DNA of 64,000 bases from Aquamicrobium sp. (GTDB taxonomy: Bacteria > Pseudomonadota > Alphaproteobacteria > Rhizobiales > Rhizobiaceae): positions 1,178,001 to 1,242,000 of the forward strand of contig JAHHDT010000005.1 of the NCBI GenBank assembly GCA_019739225.1, written 5' to 3'. How positions within the stretch are numbered: position 1 is the stretch's first letter; every line of letters starts with the position of its first letter. Below the pieces are notes generated by a model. That model made no database searches and had not been told where the DNA came from. It worked only from the letters and a program-made list of their open reading frames with translations. Below, one piece after another: positions 8,662-17,096 of this stretch. The position numbers and the translations under genes were made by a program.

Positions 8662-8718
8662 TCCTATCCCTCAATGCCATCCCGTCACCGAAGATCCTTG
8701 TGGTGCGAAACTTCCCTC

Positions 8719-8745
8719 TTGACTAGCGGGCAAGCTTACTATGCA
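8719..8745 (+). promoter_or_regulatory. Probable sigma70-type promoter for sugar ABC operon
   Basis: TTGACT at 8719-8724 and TATGCA at 8740-8745 with a 15-base spacer, slightly short. It points toward the ABC operon, and its -10 element directly abuts the LacI-type operator, which fits repression by steric block. Confidence 0.45.
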
Positions 8746-8765
8746 TTGTTCACACGTGTGCACAA
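8746..8765. promoter_or_regulatory. LacI-type operator palindrome
   Basis: TTGTTCACACGTGTGCACAA, a 20-base inverted repeat with a central CG and only one mismatched pair (positions 5/16). The central-CG palindrome is typical of LacI-family operators. It lies between the divergent lacI-type regulator and the ABC binding-protein gene and touches the predicted -10 element. Confidence 0.75.
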
Positions 8766-8818
8766 CCGGAAATAATGGCTGGCCGCGTTTCGGAACAAGA
8801 AACTCAATGGGGATCCCG

Positions 8819-10075
8819 ATGCGTATTGGAAGACGTCAGTTCATGGCCGGTGCGGCAAGTGTTGCAGTGGCAGGTTCAATCGGTCGCGCGGCCGCTCAAG
8901 AAGTCACGTTGTCAGCACCCTGGATGGGCTGGCCGGAAGAGCAGGTAGCGCCTCTGATGGCCGCGTTCCATGACGCGACAGGAATTCGGGTGTCTGCCGA
9001 ACGGCTTCCCATCACCGAGTTGTTCCGGACGCTTGAGGTGCGGCTTCAGGCACGCAACGAATTGCCTGACGTCTATCTCGTAGACGGGCCGCTGACGGCA
9101 TCCTACGCGGCGCGTGGTCACCTACTCGCGCTCGATGAAATGCTGGCGGGCGATAAGGATCGCTTCCTGCCCACGACAATCGAGCAAGGCACTTATGACG
9201 GCCAGCTCTTTGCAATGCCGCTTGGCACCTCATCGCAGCTCCTGTTCTACAACAAGAAGCTTTTCGCCGAGGCGGGGATCGAATTGCCGTCATCCGATCC
9301 CGAGGCTCGGATGACCTGGGAAGAGCTGCTGCCGATAGCCCAGAAACTGACCAAGCCCGAGATGTCACAATTCGGCTTTGCATTTGAGAACACCAATCCC
9401 TACCAGCTTCTGCCCGTGCCGCTCAGCAAGGAAGCCGAGGTCATCGGACCGGACGGGCTGACGGCAACCGGCTATGTCGACGGCGAGCGAATGGTCGAGG
9501 CGATGACCTGGTATCAGGAGCTTTACCAGGTCCATAAGGTGGCCCCCGTCGGCACTTTCCAGACCGGCGTGACGCAAGAGATGTTCGGCTCCGGGAAGCT
9601 GGCGATGATTATCGGCGGCACATGGAATCTGGTCGGTTTCGAAAAGTTCGAGGATCTCGACTACGGCGTCGCACCCCATCCGTACTTCCAGGGCGGAAAG
9701 GCCGTCACGCCAACCGGAAGCTGGCATGTCGGCATCAATCCGCGGACGGCGCATATGAAGGAATCGCAGGAATTCGTCCGCTGGCTCTCGACGCGGGATG
9801 CAATGAACCTTTGGTTCGACCTGCGGCAGTACCCCCCTTCGCTCGAAGAAATCTGGGACGAACGCGCCGGGACGACGTTTGTGGACCCAGCGTGGGAAAT
9901 CGTGCGCTACGAGCTCGCCAACACCGCGACGCCTCGTCCGCCGACGCCAGGCTACCGGGAATACGAAGACTTCCTGCGCACCGCCATGCAGGACATTCAG
10001 ACCGGTGCCAATGTGCAGGATTCGCTGACGCGTGCGGCGCAGAATATCGACCGCGAGATGCGCAAGTATCGATAG
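8819..10075 (+). CDS. ABC transporter substrate-binding protein, sugar type (family 1)
   Basis: About 418 residues from the ATG at 8819. The N-terminus MRIGRRQFMAGAASVAVAG carries a twin-arginine (RRQFM) export signal with a cleavage region near AAAQE, so the protein is probably exported folded by Tat. Longer in-frame starts exist (8806 and 8741), but the latter runs through the operator and is unlikely. The mature part has MalE/UgpB-like features: LPDVYLVDGPLTASYAARGHL, PLGTSSQLLFYNKKLFAEAG, and MIIGGTWNLVGFEKF. It is the first gene of a four-gene importer, with two permeases and an ATPase following in the same direction. Confidence 0.92.
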   Translation: MRIGRRQFMAGAASVAVAGSIGRAAAQEVTLSAPWMGWPEEQVAPLMAAFHDATGIRVSAERLPITELFRTLEVRLQARNELPDVYLVDGPLTASYAARGHLLALDEMLAGDKDRFLPTTIEQGTYDGQLFAMPLGTSSQLLFYNKKLFAEAGIELPSSDPEARMTWEELLPIAQKLTKPEMSQFGFAFENTNPYQLLPVPLSKEAEVIGPDGLTATGYVDGERMVEAMTWYQELYQVHKVAPVGTFQTGVTQEMFGSGKLAMIIGGTWNLVGFEKFEDLDYGVAPHPYFQGGKAVTPTGSWHVGINPRTAHMKESQEFVRWLSTRDAMNLWFDLRQYPPSLEEIWDERAGTTFVDPAWEIVRYELANTATPRPPTPGYREYEDFLRTAMQDIQTGANVQDSLTRAAQNIDREMRKYR

Positions 10076-10147
10076 ACGCGCTCGGCCAGAAAACGACATA
10101 GCAATCGTGGAGCGGGTCCTCCGCTCCACATTGCCGCGAGTTGTCCG

Positions 10148-11017
10148 ATGATTTCCTCCCGATGGACCCCGTTCCTCTTCCTGGCTCCCGCTCTCGCGGC
10201 CCTGCTCATATTTAGGCTGGCGCCGATCGCGGTCGCTGTCGGGGGGAGCCTGACAGGGGTTTCACTGATGGGCGATCTGAACTTCGTCGGGGGCGAGAAC
10301 TTTCACTACCTGCTGACAGACCCGCAATTCTGGTCCTCGTTGAAGATCACCCTCTGGTTCAATCTGATCATCAACCCGCTCCAGCTTGCGATCGCTTTCG
10401 GATTGGCAATGCTGGTGTTCCGCCCGCTGCCCGGGCTATGGATTTACAGAACGTTGCTCGTACTGCCGATGGCCGTATCGACGGGTATCAGCGCGGTTCT
10501 GTTCGGTCTGTTCCTCGACGGCAATCTCGGCCCCCTGAACGGTTTTCTCGAATGGGTCGGCATCGGTGCACAGCCCTTCCATCGCAGCCAGGATCAGGCG
10601 CTCTACACGCTGATCGGCATAGCGACGTGGAAAGGGGCAGGTTACTGGATGCTGTTCCTTCTCGCCGGGCTCTATTCGATTCCCACCACTGTCTACGAAG
10701 CTGCGACGATCGACGGGGCATCGGCCTGGCAGCGGTTCCGCCATGTAACGCTGCCTCTGATGCGCAAGCCCATGGCCTTCGTTCTCGTCGCGGACACAGC
10801 CATCAACTTCCTGTTCTTCGCGCCCGTCTACATCCTGACTTCCGGGGGGCCGGGCGGGGCAACCTCTCTGTTGATGTTCGAAGCCTACCGATCCGCCTTC
10901 ACATTCTCAGACATCGGACGCTCGCTGGCGATTTCAACGATCCTTCTGGGGATCATTCTCGTCATCGTGGTTGTCGAGTTCCGCCTCTTGCGCTCGCCAG
11001 AGGAGAAGCACGTCTGA
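10148..11017 (+). CDS. ABC sugar transporter permease, MalF/UgpA type
   Basis: 289 residues with six predicted membrane segments, beginning with FLFLAPALAALLIFRLAPI. The cytoplasmic EAA loop reads YEAATIDGASAWQRFRHVTLPLM (about residues 180-202), the site that docks on the ATPase. Family members pair with a MalG-type permease to form the channel of carbohydrate importers. Its stop overlaps the next permease start by one base (TGATG), implying coupled translation. Confidence 0.94.
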   Translation: MISSRWTPFLFLAPALAALLIFRLAPIAVAVGGSLTGVSLMGDLNFVGGENFHYLLTDPQFWSSLKITLWFNLIINPLQLAIAFGLAMLVFRPLPGLWIYRTLLVLPMAVSTGISAVLFGLFLDGNLGPLNGFLEWVGIGAQPFHRSQDQALYTLIGIATWKGAGYWMLFLLAGLYSIPTTVYEAATIDGASAWQRFRHVTLPLMRKPMAFVLVADTAINFLFFAPVYILTSGGPGGATSLLMFEAYRSAFTFSDIGRSLAISTILLGIILVIVVVEFRLLRSPEEKHV

Positions 11018-11859
11018 TGGAAGCTCAGTTCAAAAGCCCCTACGCGCTGATGCTGCGTTATGGGCTTCTCTCCATCCTCGCCTTTATCGTGGTCTGTCCG
11101 CTGGCGTGGCTGGCCTTGGCATCGCTGCGCCCACAAAGCGAGATTTTCCAGCCGGTGTCGGAGTTCGGCTGGGGCACCTTCATTCCCTCCCGGCTGACGC
11201 TCGACAACTATCGGGCACTTCTGGCGAGCGACTTTCCGCTGGCGGTGAAGAACTCAACGTTTGTGGCGTTGATGACCGTATTCTTTGGCGTTCTCGTCAA
11301 CGCGCTCGCTGGCTTCGCCTTCGCCGCCTTCGACTTTCGCGGAAAGAACCTGCTGTTCCTCCTGGTGATTGCCAGTTTCATGATGCCGTTCGAGGCGATT
11401 GTGCTGCCGCTTTACGTCATGATCCGGGCATTTGGTTGGGCAAACAGCTATCAGGCTTTGATCGTGCCCGAGATCGCCAACGGCATGGTTATCTTCTTAT
11501 TCCGGCAGTTCTTTGCATCCATTCCACGCGACTTCTACGAGGCTGCGCGTGTCGACGGCGCATCCTGGCTCTACATTTTCACGCGCATCGCGATGCCGCT
11601 GTCTTGGCCGACGATAGCGACGTCGGGCCTCATGCTATTCCTGTCGCAGTGGGACTCGTTCTTCTGGCCGGTCGTGGCTGCGAGCAACCCTGATTACGCG
11701 GTCATCCAGGTCGCGATCGCGCGCAACATCAATTTCGAGCAAAGCGACTGGGGCGGACTGTTCGCATCGACCAACCTCGCCATCCTTCTCGGCACGATCC
11801 CGTTCCTGCTGATCCAGCGCTTTTATGTTCGCACACTCATTTCCGGCGGCATCAAGTGA
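11017..11859 (+). CDS. ABC sugar transporter permease, MalG/UgpE type
   Basis: 280 residues starting MEAQFKSPYALML. Six membrane segments are visible, and the EAA loop YEAARVDGASWLYIFTRIAMPLS lies near residue 185. The frame is open upstream, but the ATG that overlaps the previous stop is the sensible start. It forms the second half of the membrane channel with the preceding permease. The C-terminus (PFLLIQRFYVRTLISGGIK) is the standard MalG-family ending that reaches into the partner. Confidence 0.94.
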   Translation: MEAQFKSPYALMLRYGLLSILAFIVVCPLAWLALASLRPQSEIFQPVSEFGWGTFIPSRLTLDNYRALLASDFPLAVKNSTFVALMTVFFGVLVNALAGFAFAAFDFRGKNLLFLLVIASFMMPFEAIVLPLYVMIRAFGWANSYQALIVPEIANGMVIFLFRQFFASIPRDFYEAARVDGASWLYIFTRIAMPLSWPTIATSGLMLFLSQWDSFFWPVVAASNPDYAVIQVAIARNINFEQSDWGGLFASTNLAILLGTIPFLLIQRFYVRTLISGGIK

Positions 11860-11887
11860 CCAGCCGGCTTGCCTACGGAGTCCGTCT

Positions 11888-12955
11888 ATGGCGACCATGA
11901 ATATCAGCAACCTGCGCAAGTCGTTTGGGGCCGTGGAAATCCTGCGCGGCATCGACCTCGATGTTGAGGATGGCGAATTCGTTGCGCTGGTTGGTCCGTC
12001 GGGATGCGGAAAATCCACGCTGCTACGGCTGATCGCGGGGTTGGAGATTGCCACCTCCGGAAAGCTCCTGATTGGAACCAAGGACGTGACCGCGCTTCCC
12101 CCCAAGGAACGCGATGTGGCCATGGTCTTTCAGAACTATGCGCTCTATCCACACTTGACCGTGCGAAACAACATGGGGTTTTCGCTTAAGCTGCGCGGCG
12201 CCGATAAGTCTGAAATCGAACGAAAGGTCGCCGAGGCTGCCGGCATTCTGGGACTAGACACGCTTCTCGACCGTTATCCGGGACAATTATCGGGCGGGCA
12301 GCGCCAGCGCGTCGCAACCGGCCGTGCGATCGTGCGTGATCCTAAGTTGTTTCTCTTCGACGAGCCGCTGTCCAATCTCGACGCAAAGCTCCGCGTGCAG
12401 ATGCGCACGGAAATAAAGTCACTTCACCAGCGCCTGCGCAACACGATGATCTACGTGACCCACGACCAGATCGAGGCGATGACTTTGGCCGATCGGATCG
12501 TCGTAATGCAGTCGGGCCGTATCGAACAGCAGGGCGCACCGCTCGATCTCTATGACCGCCCCACGAACGCTTTCGTGGCGGGGTTTCTCGGCTCGCCGGC
12601 GATGAACTTCATCAAGGGACGTATTATTGACGGCAAGATCGTGACGGAAGACGGAACGGCATTGCCGGGCGGGTCGCCTGTTGCCAGCGCGAACGAGGGA
12701 CGAGAGGTTCTCTGGGGCGCGCGTCCTGAATCGATCGCTCTGGCTCCAAACGGTTTCAGCGGACGGATCGAGGTTGTCGAACCGACCGGCCCTGACACGC
12801 AGCTTCTCGTGCGCGTCGCCGGCGCTCCGCTCGTGGTTTTGCTGCGCAGCCGTACCCACGCCGTTGCTGGAGAGGCCGTGACCCTCGATATCGACCCCTC
12901 CGAAATCCATCTCTTCGATGCCGATAACGGCAGTCGCATCGACATCACCGGGTAA
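11888..12955 (+). CDS. ABC sugar transporter ATP-binding protein, MalK/UgpC type
   Basis: 355 residues. Walker A is GPSGCGKST (about residues 38-46), the signature is LSGGQRQR, and Walker B is LFLFDEPLSNLD. A C-terminal TOBE/regulatory domain (about 240-355, GARPESIALAPNGFSG) marks the MalK/UgpC subgroup that energises carbohydrate uptake and may receive inhibitory signals. The start MATMNIS follows ACGGAG at seven bases, preferred over an upstream in-frame ATG inside the previous gene. It completes the importer and is followed 19 bases later by an M20 peptidase gene. Confidence 0.94.
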   Translation: MATMNISNLRKSFGAVEILRGIDLDVEDGEFVALVGPSGCGKSTLLRLIAGLEIATSGKLLIGTKDVTALPPKERDVAMVFQNYALYPHLTVRNNMGFSLKLRGADKSEIERKVAEAAGILGLDTLLDRYPGQLSGGQRQRVATGRAIVRDPKLFLFDEPLSNLDAKLRVQMRTEIKSLHQRLRNTMIYVTHDQIEAMTLADRIVVMQSGRIEQQGAPLDLYDRPTNAFVAGFLGSPAMNFIKGRIIDGKIVTEDGTALPGGSPVASANEGREVLWGARPESIALAPNGFSGRIEVVEPTGPDTQLLVRVAGAPLVVLLRSRTHAVAGEAVTLDIDPSEIHLFDADNGSRIDITG

Positions 12956-12973
12956 CATCAAGACAAGGTAGGC

Positions 12974-14122
12974 ATGACAGATAAAGTCGCTGCTACGAAC
13001 CGGATTCTGACCGGCATTAAGCGTTGGGCGGCCATGGAAAGTCCCTCAAACCGGCCCGAACTCGTAGAGCGTCTGGCTGCGCACGTGGCAGAACATCTGG
13101 AATCTATCGGGGCAGCCTGTGAGCGCGTGAACTTGGGGTCGGGTTGCGCCAGGCCCGTCATTGCACGGTTTAACCGGAGGGATGCTCCCGGCCCCCAAGG
13201 CATCCTGATCCTTGGACATCTCGATACGGTTCATCCAGCAGGCAGCACCGATGGCTCGATGCCGATCCGGATCGAAGGGAACAGGCTCTTCGGGCCTGGC
13301 GTCATGGACATGAAGGGTGGCGTCTACCTCGCGGTGGATGCCCTTGAGCGGCTTTTCCGATCCGAACAACTGCCTGGCTGTCCAATCACCGTTCTGCTCA
13401 ACACCGATGAGGAGATCGGCAGCCCCTTCAGCCGGGAACTCATCGAACGCGAGGCGTTGCGCCATGAGTATGTGCTTGTTCCAGAGCCGGTTCGTCAGGG
13501 CCATGCTGTGACCGGTCGCTACGCGTTCGCGCGCTACGAGATCATGACCCGCGGCACACCGGCTCACGCGGGCGCCGACAACAAGACCGGCCGTAGCGCC
13601 ATTCGTGCGATGGCCGGTATCGTCGAAAGACTGGAGGCGCTGACAGACATGGATCGGCTCGTCTCGTTCAGCGTCGGCGTGATCCATGGCGGCGAATTCG
13701 TCAATGTCGTGCCGACCGAATGCACCGCGCAGGTCCTCGCGGTCGCCGACAGCGCCGACAATCTACGATACATTCAGGAAGTAATGGACAGCATTCCGCA
13801 ATGGGCTACAGACGTAGCAATCGAAGTGAAAGCCGGTCCGAAGCGTCCCCTTTTTCTGCCGACCGAGCGCAGTATGCAACTGTTTGAAAAAGCACGTGAA
13901 ATTGCGTCTGGAATCGGTATCGATTTAAAAGGCAGGATCGCTGGCGGAGGAAGTGACGGCAACTTCACCGGCGCTTTGGGCGTGCCGACCTTGGACGGCA
14001 TTGGTGTCGCGGGTGCCGGGCCTCATACGCTCGGCGAAAGTCTGGAGATCGACACGCTTGCCAATCGCGCGGAACTCATACGAACGCTGATCCTCGAGCT
14101 TTCCGTCCAGCCTCAGTCGTAA
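12974..14122 (+). CDS. M20 family metallopeptidase, carboxypeptidase G2-like
   Basis: 382 residues. Metal and catalytic motifs are LGHLDTVHP, GPGVMDMKGG and LLNTDEEIGSP, with a dimerisation domain in the middle (about 175-285) and a final TLGESLEID. The subgroup resembles glutamate carboxypeptidase (CPG2), which removes C-terminal glutamate from folates or other N-acyl amino acids. It is the last gene of the LacI-controlled importer operon, so it likely processes the imported compound after uptake; no signal peptide is visible. That implies an amide- or aminoacyl-linked substrate, odd beside a nucleoside hydrolase. Confidence 0.9.
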   Translation: MTDKVAATNRILTGIKRWAAMESPSNRPELVERLAAHVAEHLESIGAACERVNLGSGCARPVIARFNRRDAPGPQGILILGHLDTVHPAGSTDGSMPIRIEGNRLFGPGVMDMKGGVYLAVDALERLFRSEQLPGCPITVLLNTDEEIGSPFSRELIEREALRHEYVLVPEPVRQGHAVTGRYAFARYEIMTRGTPAHAGADNKTGRSAIRAMAGIVERLEALTDMDRLVSFSVGVIHGGEFVNVVPTECTAQVLAVADSADNLRYIQEVMDSIPQWATDVAIEVKAGPKRPLFLPTERSMQLFEKAREIASGIGIDLKGRIAGGGSDGNFTGALGVPTLDGIGVAGAGPHTLGESLEIDTLANRAELIRTLILELSVQPQS

Positions 14123-14237
14123 GCAAGCCTCGAACGGCTACCGCCGGGCTCGGGCTACCGCCCGGTCGCTAGCGCCATCGTTTCCGGCTTGTGATCATGC
14201 TTTCTCCGAATTTCCTTTGCGGTGCAGGAACGCTGCG

Positions 14238-14277
14238 TCCGGATGCGAGTTGAATTGCCAATCAACTCGCATCCGGA
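14238..14277. promoter_or_regulatory. Strong 16-bp hairpin just before the PPOX gene ribosome site
   Basis: TCCGGATGCGAGTTGA (14238-14253) and TCAACTCGCATCCGGA (14262-14277) are perfect reverse complements around an 8-base loop. The ribosome site AAAGGGA begins at the foot of the stem and the ATG is at 14289. There is no T-run after it, so it is not an ordinary terminator. It could be a repressor palindrome, an mRNA stabiliser or a translation-control element. Confidence 0.7.
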
Positions 14278-14288
14278 AAGGGATTACG

Positions 14289-14798
14289 ATGGCCAAGCAG
14301 GACGAACAGAAAGCTGACCTTTCACCCGCCGAGGTCGAAGATCGTATCTGGGAACTCGCCAAAGAGATCGACATCTGCATGTTCGTGACGTGGGATGGCG
14401 AATACAATCGGGCGAGGCCGCTTTCCGCGCGCGCGCGCCGCGAGGAGAACGCCATCTATTTTCTCGTCAACGACGACAGCCCGAAGAACGAGCAATTGGC
14501 CAGCTATCCGAAGGTCACGATGGCCTGGGCAGACACCAGTCGTTACAAGTTCGTCACTGTTTCCGGGCAGGCGGTAGTCTCCAACGATCGCGAGAAGATC
14601 GCACAACTCTGGGAGCGGACCGATGAGGCTTGGTGGGATAATGCCCAGGATCCCGACATCCGCCTCATAACGGTGACGCCGGACGAAGGCGAACTTTGGG
14701 ATAGCCCGGGCCGGATTGTCGCCACTGCCAAGATGGCGCTGGCTGCGGTGACCGGAAACAAGCCGGATTTCGGCGACAACGCCAAGGTAGACCTCTAG
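14289..14798 (+). CDS. Pyridoxamine 5'-phosphate oxidase-fold (general stress protein 26-like) protein
   Basis: 169 residues. The split-barrel flavin-binding fold is shown by DICMFVTWDGEYNRARPLSA, NAIYFLVNDDSPKNEQLASYP and VTVSGQAVVSNDREKIAQLW. Relatives are the GSP26/YzzA group of stress-induced FMN- or F420-binding proteins of unknown substrate. The start at 14289 follows AAAGGGA at a good distance. The gene stands alone and is preceded by a perfect 16-bp hairpin that may control its expression. It is convergent with the NYN-domain gene. Confidence 0.85.
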   Translation: MAKQDEQKADLSPAEVEDRIWELAKEIDICMFVTWDGEYNRARPLSARARREENAIYFLVNDDSPKNEQLASYPKVTMAWADTSRYKFVTVSGQAVVSNDREKIAQLWERTDEAWWDNAQDPDIRLITVTPDEGELWDSPGRIVATAKMALAAVTGNKPDFGDNAKVDL

Positions 14799-14817
14799 CG
14801 GTCAGGCGCTCCCCGCT

Positions 14818-14837
14818 GTTGGCCGGCTGTGGCCAAC
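14818..14837. terminator. Stem-loop between convergent genes, possible terminator
   Basis: GTTGGCC and GGCCAAC with a 6-base loop, a perfect 7-bp stem in the 38-base gap between the convergent PPOX and NYN genes, directly at the end of the NYN stop. No run of T follows on either strand, so intrinsic termination would be weak. Confidence 0.4.
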
Positions 14838-15598
14838 TATGATTTCCGTCTTGCCGAGGCCTTCTTCGGTGACGGCTTCTTGCGGATTCGTACCCCGCCG
14901 CCTTCGAGGTGCTCTATCTCGAAGGCGTCGGTCTTGCGAACCAGATCGCTGAGCTTGCGGAAGCCGAAATTGCGCGGATCGAAATCCGAAGACAGGTTGG
15001 CGAGTTGGGTCCCGACGGCACCAAGTGGCGCCCAGCCGTCTTCCGTCTCCATCTGGTCGAGCACGCGCCGGATGATGGGCGCAGCCGCGTTCGGCGACTG
15101 AAGCGGCTTGGCGCTGCTGCCCGCAGACTCGACGTTGGCGGGCGCGTCGGGCAGCAGATTCTCCGTGTATGTGAAGCGGCGGCAAGCCTGCCGGAAGCTC
15201 TCGGGCGTCTTCTGCTCTCCGAACCCGAATACATCGACGCCCTGTTCACGAATACGAGACGCAAGCCGCGTGAAGTCACTGTCGGAAGAAACCAGGCAGA
15301 AGCCGTCGAACCGGCCGCTATGCAGAAGGTCCATCGCATCGATGACGAGCGTGATGTCGGAAGCGTTCTTTCCGGTCGTGTAGGCGAACTGCTGCTGCGG
15401 GATGATGGCATGCCGCGCCAATACGTCCGTCCACCCTTTCGATCTTGGGGAGGCGAAGTCGCCATAGATGCGCCGAACGCTCGCTTCACCTATCTTCGCG
15501 ATCTCATCGAAAAGGCCGTCGACGATCTTGGCCGAGGTATTGTCTGCATCGATCAGCACGGCGAGGCGGGGAGAGCGTGTTTCTGTAACCATCGACAA
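14837..15598 (-). CDS. NYN domain protein (LabA/DUF88 type) with C-terminal OST-HTH-like region
   Basis: 253 residues. The N-terminal NYN (PIN-like nuclease) domain, about 1-150, has the acidic motifs AVLIDADNTSA, ASDITLVIDAMDLL and FCLVSSDSDFTRLA. The C-terminal part (about 175-235, IIRRVLDQMETEDGWAPLGAV) resembles the OST-HTH/LOTUS RNA-binding module and ends in a basic tail. Family members are predicted or shown to cut RNA. It has its own promoter region upstream and no operon partner, so it is probably a free-standing RNA-metabolism protein. Confidence 0.88.
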   Translation of the reverse strand: MSMVTETRSPRLAVLIDADNTSAKIVDGLFDEIAKIGEASVRRIYGDFASPRSKGWTDVLARHAIIPQQQFAYTTGKNASDITLVIDAMDLLHSGRFDGFCLVSSDSDFTRLASRIREQGVDVFGFGEQKTPESFRQACRRFTYTENLLPDAPANVESAGSSAKPLQSPNAAAPIIRRVLDQMETEDGWAPLGAVGTQLANLSSDFDPRNFGFRKLSDLVRKTDAFEIEHLEGGGVRIRKKPSPKKASARRKS

Positions 15599-15782
15599 AA
15601 AGTCCTTCCGGTATGCACATGGTGCAGCCTAGCACGCACCTTCGCTCGCCGCGATGTCGGGGCGGAACCATGCCGTTGAGGACCTTCAGGGATTGACCAT
15701 CGGGGCGAAGAACGGCGCCGTGAGGCGCTATCGGCCCTTCACCACGTCTGCAATTTCGCAGAGTGCGCCTTTGGCGCCGGAA

Positions 15783-17096
15783 TCATTGGCCGCGCTTGTT
15801 GCTTGACCGTCGCTTCCAGAGCGTTGTTCGTGAAATTCCCAGCCGCCTTGCCGCTTCGCCGACCTTTCCGTCACTTTCGATCAATGCGCGATCGATACGT
15901 TCGCTTTCCGCCTGTCTGCGAGCGTCGGCAAGGGTGTCGGGTTCCGGCGCAGCCAACGCAAGCTCCGGAAAAATATCTTCAGGTGCCAGCACGTTCCCGC
16001 GCGCAAGCACCGTTGCGCGCTCAAGACGGTTGCGGAGTTCTCGAACGTTTCCAGGCCAGTCGTGGTGAAGGAGGGCCGTGAACGCGTCCGGCGAGATCGA
16101 GCGAACGTCCATGCCATGGCGATGAGCTGCCTGCCTCAGCAATCGATCGGCAAGCGGCTCGATTTCAGCGGTTCGATGGCGCAGTGGGGGCAGCGAGATT
16201 TCGATTACCGACAGCCGGTAATAGAGATCCTCCCGAAAGGTCTTTTCGATGCGCATCGTGTCGAGATCGGCGTTCGTCGCAGCGATGATGCGGCCCCGGA
16301 ACGAGCGATCGGTGCGCGAGCCGACGGGACGAAAGCGACCGTCCTCCAGAACACGCAGCAACGCGATCTGCAGGCGTGCATCCAGTTCCCCAACCTCATC
16401 GAGAAAGAGTGTGCCGTCTCCTGCTTCCTCAAAGAAGCCGACGTGGGACTGCGAGGCACCGGTGAACGCCCCGCGCTCGTGGCCGAAGAACTGGCTCTCC
16501 AGCAGGTCATGCGGGATCGCGCCGCAATTCACGGCAACGAACGGCTGTTTCGCACGGCGGGAGGTAGCGTGAAGGTAACGCGCGGCGACCTCCTTGCCCG
16601 TACCCGTCTCGCCCGTGATCAACACCGGCAGATCGGTATTGGCGACACGCCGCAACTGTTCGGCGATGCGCTCGGTTGCCGGCGAAAGAGCGAAGTCGAC
16701 AACACCGTTCTCTTCCACCTCTGCAGCCGGTCGGTGCAGGCGCCCGCGAATCCGTTCGATGACATCGTCGACGTCATAGGGCTTGGTCAGATAGTCGTCC
16801 GCGCCCGCCTTCACGAGGCGTACGGCCTGGTCGATCTCGCCGAACGCTGTGGCAAAGAGGATCGGCGTATCGCCGAGCCAGACCTGCGCCCTGCGATATA
16901 GATCTTCGCCCGATCCGTCCGGCAGTACGATGTCGGAGAGGACGAAGTCCGGCCTGCGACGTCTCATGGCGGCCAGCGCGTCTTCGCAATCCTTGGCCCA
17001 GGTGACCTCGAAGTCCTCCAGTTTCAGCCGCTGGGTCAGCGCGCCGCCGAGAATGGCGTCATCCTCAACGATCAGGACATGGTGCCGGCCTGTCAT
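15783..17096 (-). CDS. NtrC-family sigma54-dependent response regulator
   Basis: 437 residues. A receiver domain (1-120) has the acidic pocket EDD, phospho-acceptor Asp55 (VLSDIVLPD) and Lys105. The AAA+ domain has Walker A GETGTGKE (162-169), the GAFTGA sigma54-contact loop (209-214) intact, Walker B TLFLDEVG and WPGNVREL. A Fis-type helix-turn-helix closes the protein (VGEAARRLGISRTTLWKR). It overlaps the histidine kinase stop by four bases, forming a cognate pair. Its targets should be sigma54 (-24/-12) promoters; the closest candidates are the mrp genes with which it appears to share an operon. Confidence 0.95.
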   Translation of the reverse strand: MTGRHHVLIVEDDAILGGALTQRLKLEDFEVTWAKDCEDALAAMRRRRPDFVLSDIVLPDGSGEDLYRRAQVWLGDTPILFATAFGEIDQAVRLVKAGADDYLTKPYDVDDVIERIRGRLHRPAAEVEENGVVDFALSPATERIAEQLRRVANTDLPVLITGETGTGKEVAARYLHATSRRAKQPFVAVNCGAIPHDLLESQFFGHERGAFTGASQSHVGFFEEAGDGTLFLDEVGELDARLQIALLRVLEDGRFRPVGSRTDRSFRGRIIAATNADLDTMRIEKTFREDLYYRLSVIEISLPPLRHRTAEIEPLADRLLRQAAHRHGMDVRSISPDAFTALLHHDWPGNVRELRNRLERATVLARGNVLAPEDIFPELALAAPEPDTLADARRQAESERIDRALIESDGKVGEAARRLGISRTTLWKRRSSNKRGQ

